Below the pieces are notes generated by a model. The model had not been told where the DNA came from, searched no databases, and saw nothing but the letters and a program-made list of their open reading frames with translations. From Faecalibacterium sp. (GTDB taxonomy: Bacteria > Bacillota > Clostridia > Oscillospirales > Ruminococcaceae): DNA of 18,664 bases. Location: NCBI GenBank assembly GCA_020025795.1, contig JAHHRK010000023.1:1-18664 (forward strand), given 5' to 3'. Positions 8,417 to 16,200 of this stretch are shown here, piece after piece. Positions within the stretch are counted from its first letter, which is position 1. Each line of letters opens with the position of its first letter. The position numbers were made by a program, and so were the translations under genes.

Positions 8417-8454
8417 AAAAAAATAGTTAGGCAGGTAAAAAACCTGCCTAACTA
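8417..8454 (-). terminator. strong intrinsic terminator after ydhV
   Basis: On the minus strand a perfect 13-bp stem, TAGTTAGGCAGGT with ACCTGCCTAACTA (plus 8442-8454 and 8424-8436), has a 5-nt loop and is followed by seven T. It lies 35 nt after the ydhV stop codon and separates ydhV from the ydhW-like gene. Confidence 0.93.
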
Positions 8455-8489
8455 CTCAAGTTAAATCAAACTGCTATTGCAAAGAAGGA

Positions 8490-10592
8490 TTACGGCAGCA
8501 GATTCAGAGATGCCAGCTTGTCAGCCACATCGTTCAGACCGAACTTCTCCAGGGTCTCACGAGTGGGGCAGCCCAGCTTCTCATCCCAGCCCATTTCCTT
8601 ATACAGCATGGTGTAAGCCAGCTGCATATCGTCACGGTCCATCTTGATGGTGCCTTCTTCAAATGCCTTGAAGTCAGGCTCCATGTCGAACGGCCAATCG
8701 TTCACAGCGTCGTGCTCGTGGCGCATATCGTTGGTGCCCATCCACAGAACAGACATTGCGCGCTGCAGCTGCAGAACACGCTCTGCTGCAAAGTCCAGCT
8801 TCTCCTCAGTCCACTCTTCGCCGGTGATAGCGGTCATGTACTGAGCTTCCACAGACAGGTCGCCCTTGTAGTTGCGATCCTTACGGGGAGAGAAGGTCAT
8901 GGGCCATACCCAGTTGCACAGGGTGAAGGAGTCGTGCAGAGTCTGGCGGACAACGCCGAACTTAGCAAACTTAGCCTTAGCCTCGTTCATCGGGGTGTAG
9001 TTCTTGGGCTTATCCAGGCAGCCTTCGCCGAAGCGCTCTTCCAGGATGCTCTTCTTGATTTCGTAAGGCAGGCCGGAACCCCAAGCGTTAACGATGGTGT
9101 GGCACATGCAGTCACGGTTGAAGAAGATGTTGGTCAGTGCGCCAACCTGTGCGTCGCACTCGTTGCCGTGGTGCTTGGACCAGCCCAGGGGAGACCAAAC
9201 CAGCATTTCCACGGAGTTCAGGTACTTGCCGCCCAGCAGATCCTTGTAACGCTCGTTGACGTAGTAAGCGCCATCGCCCAGGTGAGACAGCTCGCCCTGC
9301 TTGGTAGCGATACGGGTCATGATGTCCTTGATGAAAGCGGGGTCGCCAGCTTCGTACTTGTCCCACAGCAGAGAATCGTACTCTTCCTTGGGCAGGATTT
9401 CCTTCAGCAGGTCGTGCTTCAGGAAGTAGTTGACGGTGTTGGGCAGTTCGCCGTAGTTATCCCACAGGCCCAGGTCGTCAGCAGTAGACAGAGCAGCAAC
9501 GTTGCAGTAGAAACGGCCGTCGCCTTCGTCAACGTAGTCCTTGTGGTTGCCGTTCATGATCTTTGCCCACATGAAGTTAGGCATGCAGGTGTTGGAAACA
9601 GCTGCAACATAGCCTTCCTTCTCCAGCTCAGGCAGGTAAACGGTAGCAGAGCAGCGGATGGGGCAGGAGGTGCAGCCGGTCATCTTGACGGTGTACTTCT
9701 CGCTCTCAGGTCCGAAGTCCTTGAATGCCTTCTGGCAGCGGTAGCCGAACTTGTTGATTTCGCCGGGCTCAGAGTCGCCGGTGTCAACAGGGCCGCCTTC
9801 AGCAGCACCCCAAGTCAGGCCGGGACGGCCGGTCCAACGGGAATCGGGATCGTAGTACTCAGCCCAGGGACGCTCGGTAGCGGGAACAACGTGGTTGTTG
9901 TTAGAGCCCATCAGGTCGCTCATAACATAGTTGTTCAGCTTCATGATTTCCTTGGGGTCAGCAACGTGCACAGCGCCGGTGCCGTAAACAGCAATAGCCT
10001 TCAGGTTCTTAGAACCGAAGATAGCGCCAATGCCTGCACCAGCAGAGTGGTTTGCAGCATTGATAATGCAGGACAGGTTGACCAGGTTTTCACCAGCAGG
10101 ACCACAAGCAACGACAGTAAAGCCGCGGCCGTCCTTCTTCTGGATCATGACTGCAGCCTCACGGGTGGACTTGCCCCACAGATCTTCAGCGCTCTCGATA
10201 GAAACTTCGTCGTCCTTGATCTTGATGTAAACAGGAGCTGCAGCCTTGCCTTCCACGATAACAGCATCGTAGCCAGCATACTTCAGCATAACAGCCAGCT
10301 CGCCGCCCATGTGGGAGTTAACAACCATGTTGCCCTTGGTAAAGGTAGACAGGGAAGTAAAGGTCGTACGACCAGAGCAAGGTGCGCTGGAACCGGTGTT
10401 GGGGCCAACAGCGGCAATAATCTTGTTTGCTTCATCAAACGGCTTGGTTCCAACAGGAACTTCCTCGTACATGATTCTGTCGCCAAAACCAGTACCGCCG
10501 ATATATTCAAAATATTTGCTAGAATCTTCTACGCTGCTTGTACCTGCGGTCAAGTTCACGCGAAGAATCTTACCACTCCAACCATTGGTCAT
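8490..10592 (-). CDS. ydhV: aldehyde ferredoxin oxidoreductase family enzyme, YdhV type
   Basis: The 700-residue protein belongs to the AOR family, whose members use a tungsten or molybdenum bis-pyranopterin cofactor and one [4Fe-4S] cluster. Likely cluster ligands are Cys307, Cys310, Cys314 (GCTSCPIRC) and Cys559 (TLCNW), matching the C-x2-C-x3-C plus distal Cys of Pyrococcus AOR. The N-terminal AOR_N domain (about 5-205) includes GSGAPCS-like GSSAPCS (67-73), AGAGIGAIFGSKNLKA (184-199) and the DDLGLWDNYG pterin-side segment (372-381). Many stretches match E. coli YdhV (also 700 residues) as I remember it, including the C-terminal CPTRETL motif. Its substrate is unknown; electrons probably pass to the neighbouring four-cluster ferredoxin. 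No signal peptide is present. The start at 10592 is set by AGGGAGGA, which overlaps the ydhY stop codon; the gap between the genes is 15 nt. Nearby modA fits its metal requirement. Confidence 0.95.
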   Translation of the reverse strand: MTNGWSGKILRVNLTAGTSSVEDSSKYFEYIGGTGFGDRIMYEEVPVGTKPFDEANKIIAAVGPNTGSSAPCSGRTTFTSLSTFTKGNMVVNSHMGGELAVMLKYAGYDAVIVEGKAAAPVYIKIKDDEVSIESAEDLWGKSTREAAVMIQKKDGRGFTVVACGPAGENLVNLSCIINAANHSAGAGIGAIFGSKNLKAIAVYGTGAVHVADPKEIMKLNNYVMSDLMGSNNNHVVPATERPWAEYYDPDSRWTGRPGLTWGAAEGGPVDTGDSEPGEINKFGYRCQKAFKDFGPESEKYTVKMTGCTSCPIRCSATVYLPELEKEGYVAAVSNTCMPNFMWAKIMNGNHKDYVDEGDGRFYCNVAALSTADDLGLWDNYGELPNTVNYFLKHDLLKEILPKEEYDSLLWDKYEAGDPAFIKDIMTRIATKQGELSHLGDGAYYVNERYKDLLGGKYLNSVEMLVWSPLGWSKHHGNECDAQVGALTNIFFNRDCMCHTIVNAWGSGLPYEIKKSILEERFGEGCLDKPKNYTPMNEAKAKFAKFGVVRQTLHDSFTLCNWVWPMTFSPRKDRNYKGDLSVEAQYMTAITGEEWTEEKLDFAAERVLQLQRAMSVLWMGTNDMRHEHDAVNDWPFDMEPDFKAFEEGTIKMDRDDMQLAYTMLYKEMGWDEKLGCPTRETLEKFGLNDVADKLASLNLLP

Positions 10593-10607
10593 TGATTAGA
10601 TCCTCCC

Positions 10608-11255
10608 TTACATTTCTTTGGCAACATCTTTCCAGTCAACGATGGAAAGTGCGCCAGTAGGACAACCGGCCACGCAAGCGCCGCAAGTCAGGCACTTGGT
10701 AGACTTCTTGGTCTCGGGGTCAACAGTGGGCAGGTGCCAGGGGCAAGCAGCGGTACATGCGCCGCAGCCAACGCACAGGTCCTTGTTCACAACGCGAGCG
10801 CCGGTGTTGGGGTCAGCAACGATAGCGTGCTGGGGGCAAGCCTCCATGCACTTGGGGTCCTTGCACTGCTTGCAGGTAACGGGACCAAAGTTCCACACAC
10901 CGTAGATGCCGTCGCCGTGGCGGTAATCTTCGGTAACACCTGCTTCGCCGGTGTACAGGTTATCACGCATCTTCAGGCGAGCGATAAAAGGCATAACCTT
11001 GCCGTCGTTTGCCAGAGAGCAGTTTGCCTCGCAGCGCTGGCAGCCAACGCACTTTGCGCGGTTTACGACCAGCATTCCCTTAGGAGTGGGGATCGTGTCG
11101 ACCATACCGTTGTCAACTTCCTGCTGGCTGCAACCAAACAGGGAAAGCATCGAACTGGTCAGGGTAACACCAGCCAGACCTTTACCAGAGATCTTCAAAA
11201 ACTGGCGTCTGGAATATTCTTTATCAAATATTCCTTTCTTGTTTTCTTCAGACAT
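10608..11255 (-). CDS. ydhY: YdhY-like ferredoxin with four [4Fe-4S] motifs and a Tat-type lipoprotein signal
   Basis: The 215-residue electron-transfer protein has sixteen cysteines in four groups: 69/72/75/79, 128/131/136/140, 161/164/167/171 and 188/191/194/198. That is enough for four [4Fe-4S] clusters, as in DmsB/HybA/YdhY-type subunits. The N-terminus has a twin-arginine motif SRRQFLK (residues 15-21), a hydrophobic stretch and a lipobox-like LFGC with Cys42. The region LSLFGC and the following TPKG and RAKC-x2-C strings match E. coli YdhY as I recall it. The ATG at 11255 is preferred over 11309 because AAGGAGG lies right before it and the longer form would place the ribosome site inside the coding region. 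It is the first gene of the ydhY-ydhV transcript and is the likely electron partner of YdhV. Confidence 0.93.
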   Translation of the reverse strand: MSEENKKGIFDKEYSRRQFLKISGKGLAGVTLTSSMLSLFGCSQQEVDNGMVDTIPTPKGMLVVNRAKCVGCQRCEANCSLANDGKVMPFIARLKMRDNLYTGEAGVTEDYRHGDGIYGVWNFGPVTCKQCKDPKCMEACPQHAIVADPNTGARVVNKDLCVGCGACTAACPWHLPTVDPETKKSTKCLTCGACVAGCPTGALSIVDWKDVAKEM

Positions 11256-11318
11256 ATTGTCTTCCTCCTTCTTATGCAATCTGAACACGTACACATACGC
11301 AGTCTCCATGCTAGTCCG

Positions 11319-11347
11319 ATTCTACTCCTGTCGATTTTGTTTGTCAA
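11319..11347 (-). promoter_or_regulatory. sigma-70 type promoter of ydhY-ydhV
   Basis: On the minus strand a perfect TTGACA (plus 11342-11347) is followed after exactly 17 nt by TAGAAT (plus 11319-11324). Transcription would begin near 11312, giving a leader of about 57 nt that ends in a strong AGGAGG site. Confidence 0.88.
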
Positions 11348-11350
11348 ACA
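11338..11350. promoter_or_regulatory. perfect palindrome over the ydhY -35 box, candidate operator
   Basis: The 13-nt sequence reads TGTTTG-A-CAAACA on the minus strand, a perfect 6-1-6 inverted repeat that covers the whole -35 hexamer. Position over the -35 box suggests a repressor site. It does not match the FNR consensus TTGAT-N4-ATCAA, nor, as I read it, the Rex consensus. Confidence 0.5.
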
Positions 11351-11548
11351 TTTCACGGCAATGGAAGAAAAATGGCACGGCGCAGCTGTTGCAAGGGCGT
11401 ATGCGAATTGTCGTGGAAAATTGGAAAAAATGGTATCGTTTTGCACAAGGTGAACAAGAAAAAATTTTTTCTTTTTAGCTTTTGTGCCGTATTTTGAAAA
11501 AATAAATCGTTTGTGTTTTGTCAAGCAATCCACCGTTTTTTCAATAGA

Positions 11549-11588
11549 AAAAAGCTCCCTTCGGCCGAGAAGCCAAAGGGAGCTTTTT
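11549..11588 (-). terminator. intrinsic terminator downstream of modA
   Basis: AAAAAGCTCCCTT (11549-11561) pairs perfectly with AAGGGAGCTTTTT (11576-11588), and GGC/GCC pairs extend it inside the loop. A-tracts at the left edge give a T-run on the minus strand; T-tracts in the right arm may let it act on the plus strand too. It separates modA transcription from the ydhY promoter. Confidence 0.88.
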
Positions 11589-11593
11589 GGGGA

Positions 11594-11756
11594 AAGACCA
11601 GTTTTGTTAAGTGGTTGGATATGTGGTCTTGCGTGGCAGGTACTTGCAGCACCGGGGGGTGCTTGTCACATTGCACTTGTAATCCCCGGAAGCAAGCTAC
11701 CTGTTGCAGCAGGTAAGCCGCTGTTTCAATGGGAAGTGTGCTGTGACGATTTTTTT
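11594..11756. other. highly structured non-coding stretch between modA and its terminator
   Basis: Several paired segments fill this stretch. AAGACCA (11594-11600) pairs with TGGTCTT (11624-11630). A long interrupted stem is made by CAGGTA (11637-11642) with TACCTG (11698-11703), TTGC (11644-11647) with GCAA (11692-11695), CCGGGG (11652-11657) with CCCCGG (11684-11689) and GTGC (11659-11662) with GCAC (11673-11676). TACCTG can instead pair with a second CAGGTA at 11710-11715. A run of seven T (11750-11756) lies on the plus strand, and the terminator at 11549 lies on the minus strand. It may be the 3' UTR of modA or a separate small RNA; the strand is not decided. I see no convincing gene in 11256-11799. 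Confidence 0.5.
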
Positions 11757-11799
11757 CGGATTAGGAGAGAGGTATGTATAATAAGAAGGGGAAACAAGA

Positions 11800-12663
11800 T
11801 TACTGGATCGGGCTGAAACCAACCTTTTCAAATACAGCCGAAGCTTCGTCGCTGTTCAGGTAATTCAGGAAATCCTGTGCAGCCTGCTGGTTCTTGCTGA
11901 CCTTCAGCACAGCAGCGGGGTAAATGACCTGACCGCACATTTCGGCGGTAGCGGTATCCACAACTTCCAGTCCAGCGGAGTAAGCGTCGGTGGTGTAGAT
12001 GATGCCGCAGTCTACAGCAGCTTCGGAAACCTGAGAGGTGACTTCCTTTACGTTGGAAGCGTAGGTCAGGCGGTTTGCATTGGCCAGCTCTTCTTCGTTC
12101 AGGTCGTAGTAAGCCAGAATCTTCTGGGTGTACTGGCCAACCGGAACATCGGCGTTGCCCATTGCCATCATGATGTCGCTGTCCTTCAGGCGAGCAGCCA
12201 GATCATCGTAGCTCTTAATGCCGGCAGGGTTGCCAGCGGGCACAGCCAGCGCAACCTTGTTTTCCAGCAGATCGATGCGGGTTTCGGGCTGTACGAAGTC
12301 CAGCTTGTCGGCGTTCTTTTCGGAAGTGATGTCCAGATTGTTCATCTGCTTGGGAGAAGCGGAGATGAACACGTCGCAATCTGCACCGTTTTCGATCTGG
12401 GTCTTCAGCGTTCCGGAAGAATCGAAGTTGTACACCAGCGTAACGTTGGGAGCAACAGCCTTATAATTCTCTGCGATCTCGTTCAGCGTTTCGGTCAGGG
12501 AAGCAGCTGCAAAAACAACCAGCTCGGTGGGTTCAGCAGCATCAGCTGCCTGGCTGCCAGACGAAGTCGAATCGGAATCAACAGGGGTAGAATTTGCGCC
12601 GCAGCCGACGAGCACCGTCATCGTCAGGCACAAAGCAGTAAGTAATGCAAAAATCTTTTTCAT
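11800..12663 (-). CDS. modA: ModA, molybdate (or tungstate) ABC transporter substrate-binding lipoprotein
   Basis: The 287-residue exported protein binds an oxyanion and delivers it to a ModBC permease. A lipoprotein signal ends at LVGC with Cys21, followed by a Ser/Asp/Ala-rich linker (22-45). The mature fold shows ModA hallmarks: FAAASLTETL (51-60) with Ser55, YNFDSSGTLKTQIENGADCDVFISAS (78-103) with Ser82/Ser83, AMGNADVPVGQY (167-178), SNVK (203-206) and IIYTTDA (221-227) with Tyr223. This is the ModA rather than the TupA or WtpA pattern, although ModA proteins can also bind tungstate. The ATG at 12663 is chosen because GGAGGA lies just upstream; a TTG at 12681 would swallow that site. No modB or modC lies in the window. 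Expression is probably controlled by the structured leader and terminator upstream. Confidence 0.93.
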   Translation of the reverse strand: MKKIFALLTALCLTMTVLVGCGANSTPVDSDSTSSGSQAADAAEPTELVVFAAASLTETLNEIAENYKAVAPNVTLVYNFDSSGTLKTQIENGADCDVFISASPKQMNNLDITSEKNADKLDFVQPETRIDLLENKVALAVPAGNPAGIKSYDDLAARLKDSDIMMAMGNADVPVGQYTQKILAYYDLNEEELANANRLTYASNVKEVTSQVSEAAVDCGIIYTTDAYSAGLEVVDTATAEMCGQVIYPAAVLKVSKNQQAAQDFLNYLNSDEASAVFEKVGFSPIQ

Positions 12664-12679
12664 GAATCTTCCTCCAAAC

Positions 12680-12711
12680 AAAAAAATAAGCCCGTCTTTT
12701 CCAAGACGGAC
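12680..12711 (-). terminator. leader terminator (attenuator) in front of modA
   Basis: On the minus strand CCGTCTT (plus 12703-12709), loop GGAA and AAGACGG (plus 12692-12698) form a stem that extends by one U-G and one G-C pair. CTTATTTTTTTG follows. The structure ends only about 17 nt before the modA start codon, so it must act as an attenuator on modA itself. Confidence 0.88.
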
Positions 12712-12852
12712 TACAAATAAAGCTACAGAAAGAAATTCTGAGTATTATCCTGTTTTCCGTCTTCTTTTCAAAAGGAAGGCTCAGCTGTTTTCAGCAAAAC
12801 CCGTTGGTCCGTTCGCCATGACGCGAGGTTTTAGGTGCTTGGACTCGAAGAC
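12712..12852 (-). promoter_or_regulatory. structured modA leader, probable Moco/Tuco-type riboswitch aptamer
   Basis: On the minus strand the leader opens with GTCTTC (plus 12847-12852), which pairs with GAAGAC (plus 12759-12764) to close a multibranched region. Inside, GTCC (12841-12844) can pair with GGAC, CGC with GCG, and GTTTT with AAAAC. The strand AAGACGG (12757-12763) that closes the region is identical to the 3' arm of the downstream terminator. The terminator's 5' arm CCGTCTT can therefore pair with either, which is the classic riboswitch off-switch design. Short blocks CTTCGAGTCC, CCAACGGG and GCCTTCC...GAAAAG resemble conserved parts of the molybdenum-cofactor RNA motif (Rfam RF01055) as I remember the E. 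coli moaA leader. Ligand identity is inference; the absence of an obvious long P3 arm would favour the tungsten-cofactor variant. Confidence 0.6.
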
Positions 12853-12859
12853 ATTACAT

Positions 12860-12888
12860 ATTATTTCAAATTTTACAGAATCTGTCAA
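12860..12888 (-). promoter_or_regulatory. sigma-70 type promoter of modA
   Basis: On the minus strand a perfect TTGACA (plus 12883-12888) is followed after 17 nt by AATAAT (plus 12860-12865), five of six matches to TATAAT. Transcription starting near 12853 would produce a leader of about 190 nt that begins right at the aptamer's closing stem. Confidence 0.85.
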
Positions 12889-12943
12889 CCTCTTTTGGAC
12901 CGATTTTCTGTGCTTTTCAAAAAAATAGGCAGGATCATATTAC

Positions 12944-13113
12944 TTGCACGTCATATTTATGTAGTAAAAAATACATTCAGCAAACAAATCATTTGAAACA
13001 GTACGGCACTGTGTAGAGCATAAAGCAGCGCCGCTGTGATGCGCCTAAAACTGCTTTTCGCAAGATAACCGTCACTGTATATTCTTTGGAAGAAAATGCT
13101 TATTTGCACGTCA
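12944..13113. repeat. pair of 10-bp direct repeats TTGCACGTCA
   Basis: TTGCACGTCA occurs at 12944-12953 and again at 13104-13113, exactly 160 bp apart, both within AT-rich sequence between the modA promoter and the glycosidase terminator. No gene is convincing in 12889-13128. Open frames there are short, and one runs through the terminator stem. Confidence 0.4.
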
Positions 13114-13128
13114 AAATTGCGCTGAAAC

Positions 13129-13174
13129 AAAACAATAAAAACCGACCCGGAGCGTTTGGGCTCCGGGTCGGTTT
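13129..13174 (-). terminator. intrinsic terminator of the GH2 glycosidase gene
   Basis: AAACCGACCCGGAGC (13139-13153) and GCTCCGGGTCGGTTT (13160-13174) form a perfect 15-bp stem with a 6-nt loop. The minus strand continues into TTTTATTGTTTT. It lies about 60 nt after the stop codon at 13235. Confidence 0.95.
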
Positions 13175-13234
13175 CTTTCATTTTTTACTCAGGTAAGAAA
13201 ATCTTTCCTAAGTGGGTTTCCTTGGATGCTTTTA

Positions 13235-16200
13235 TCAAGCCTTGGGAGTAAGGTTCATGCGTGCCTCGTACAGGTTTGCAGCAGCCTCAGCACGTGCGGC
13301 TTCGCTGGCACCTGCCGGCAGGGACTTTGCACTGCGCAGTGCAGAAACAAAGACAACCTTTTGCAGATCGTTCTCGTACTTTGCGGCATTCAGTGCTTCC
13401 GCCAGCTTAATTTCTTCTTCCAGAGAAGCAGCGCCTGCGGCCACGGTGATGGAAATTTCAGCACTCTTTTCGCCATAGGTGACGGTCACGGTCTTGTTCT
13501 CGACGGTCAGCTTGGTGCCCAGTGCAGGTGCAAAGGCGAAGTTTGCATCGCCCTTCTTGTAAGCAACCTCTGCCGTGGTGCCGTCGCCGTAGGTGACAGT
13601 CAGTACCAGGCCAGCAGGATCGAAGGTTTCGCCTGTGGTGTAGCTGGTCTTGGTGGGATTGGTCTTAACTGCAATAGATGTAGCCGGTGCGCCGTTCTTC
13701 ACGATCTGGAAGCTTGCGCTCAGCTCGCCCTTGTACTGGCCAATGCCGGTAGCGGTTACGGTAGCAGTGCCGAACTTGTCGTTGCCGGTAAAGCTCAGGG
13801 TGTAGTCAAAACCGTAGCTCAGAGTGGTCTCGCCGTTCTTGATCACAGGGTTGACCATGACGGGATTTTCTGCGCTGACCGAATCAACCTTTACGGTTGC
13901 CGGAACTTCGATAGTGCACTTGCTCAGATCACCGTCGCCGGGCTTCAGTGCGCGCAGTTCGGACATACTCATGTGTGCATCTGCACCAGAGTCGGCAGCG
14001 GTGTGAACACCAACGACGCGGATGTACTTCGCATTGACGGGTTCTTTGAACTCGACGATCTTCCAGTTGCGGTCGGATGCCTTCCAGGTTCCGGTTGCAC
14101 CCGGAACAGGAGTCCAGGTCTGGTTGTCGTTGGAATATTCAATGCGATACTCGGTGGTAGCGCCGTTGCCGTTGCCTTGCTGACGCGGCAGAACGCGAAC
14201 GCCAACGATAGGCTTTTCCTTGCCCATATCCAGGCCAACCCAGCGCTTGCTCGGATCACGGCCTTCGCTGGCGTTGTTCCAGTTGGTGTGCCAGTGGGTC
14301 TGGGGGTCGCCGTCGGTCACAAAGGAAGCAGGACCTTCGCCGTTCTGTGCGGGTTTCAGCTGGCTGCCTGCGATGCCGGTGGTAGTTTCCTTCGGATAAT
14401 CGCGGGAATCATCATCAGCAGGGAAGGAAGCTTCCTTGTTCAGCTCAATGTCAAAGAAGCTGCGTGCGCTGTGGTCCTCAGCCTCGGTGATGATGTGGAT
14501 GATGTCCTTGTATGCAGGCAGAACGGTGACAGCTGCATTGCCCTTGCCGGCTGCTGCAACGTCTGCAAAAGCAGCGTTCACAGCAACAGTGCCCTTCTTG
14601 TTGGGCTGAATGTTGAGCTGTGCCTGCGGTACGTTGTGGCCGTTGATGCTCAGGCTTTCCAGCTGTGCGCTACGGTTGGTGACGAAGCTGCCTTCTGCCT
14701 TTTTCAGCTCCACCTCAGTGATAGCGGTGCAAGCCTTCGAATCGGTTCCGGTGGGCTTTGTGGTGTTGGTCAGCTTCAGCTTAATCTGTGTAGCGGTGAA
14801 GGGTGCAAACTTGTAAGTGTACGGCGTTACACGGTCATTTTCTGCGCCAATGGTTTCAGTGGTGTCAACCTTGGTCCATTCTTTGCCGCCGTCGGAAATC
14901 CAGATCTCAGTAGTGTTTGCATCCGGATAGCGCATACTGCTGTTGTCCTTGGCAAAGTGGATGACAGCCTCGCCGATACTCTGCTGGGTGTCATAGCGGA
15001 ACGTGATTTCAGCGGTGTTATCGTTGAAACGATTGGATGCCTTCCAGTTACTCCATGCGGTGGGGTTCTTACCGCCATTGTTATTGGTGGCGATCTGGGT
15101 GCGGCCGTCATTGATTGCTTCCAGCGTATCGGACTGCTGTTCAGCAGGAATATCCTGCTCCAGATGTGCTGCGCTGGAAACGCTGCCGCCGATGGTGATG
15201 ATTTCCTTCTGTACACGCACGCTTGCGGTGACAGGGTAAGTGGTACCCAGAACGTCTGCGGTGCCATTTACCATTACAACAGAATCTTCCTTGCCAAAGG
15301 CACTGTCTTCCGGAATGTCCCACTTGACGGGGAATTCAACGTCGAGGATGGTGCCGTCTGCCATAACAACGGGACGCTGTGCAGGCAGGGTAGGTGTGGT
15401 ATTTTTGTGCGTGGTAGTGGAGTAATTGAGCATACCGCCGACGTTCTCCAGAACATGAACAATTACAGAAACGGTATAATCCACATTGTCCACGTTGACA
15501 GTTCCCTTGACGGTAAAGCTGCCGGTCTGTGCGACCTGGCTCTCGGAAATTTTTTCCCATGCGACATCGACTGTCTTGGCAGTGCCGTTAGAGAAACGTG
15601 CCTCAACAGTGGTGGGGATGGTGGGGATGGTGCCGGTCTTTACATAGTAAGATTTGGCCATGTAGAAACCATCCAGAACAGCCTCCTGTTCGTTGCTTGC
15701 AACGGGCTTGGAGGTGACATGAACAGCATCGGAAGCGTTGATGCCGTCTGCAGTTGCAGTGATGGTAATTTCGCCTGCAGTCTTGGTGGTCTGCACGATA
15801 GCCAGCATCTTGCCGCCGAAAGCCTGGCGGCTCTTGCCCTTATAAGGATCGTGGTCGGGGGAGTTGCCGTTGTCCACGCCAACCAGCTTGCCGGGGCCAT
15901 CGACCTTGATATGTACGCGGTTGCTTGCATTAGGAACCAAGTTGCCGTTGGCATCTACAACATCAACGGTTACGTAAATCAGATCTTTGCCGTCTGCGTA
16001 AACGGTGCGATCCTTGGTATCCTCGGTAACAGAAAGCTTTGCGGCTGCGCCGGCGGTCTTGATTTCAGCAGTCTTGAAGGGGGTAGTTTCGCCCTTCTTG
16101 AATGCCTCTGCCCGCAGGGTGCCTTCCTTGAAAGGAACCTGGAACTCGGCGTACAGCTTACCATTGTTGCCCTTGGCAGCCTTGTAAGTGTACATACCCT

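Noticed and set aside
8712..10595. A 627-codon plus-strand open frame opposite ydhV
   Set aside because: It mirrors the AOR gene in the complementary register; the minus-strand frame has the conserved cysteine ligands and family-wide motifs.
11594..11756. The structured stretch as an SRP RNA, tmRNA, 6S RNA or known riboswitch
   Set aside because: I could not find the conserved core sequences of those RNAs on either strand, so it is reported only as an unassigned structure.
11484..11816. A 110-codon plus-strand frame, and a minus-strand frame reading through the same stretch
   Set aside because: Both run through the terminator stem at 11549-11588 and the structured region, and neither has a plausible ribosome site or protein-like composition.
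12957..13181. A 74-codon minus-strand frame with a hydrophobic C-terminus
   Set aside because: Its first third is the translation of the 15-bp terminator stem of the GH2 gene, and it has no ribosome site.
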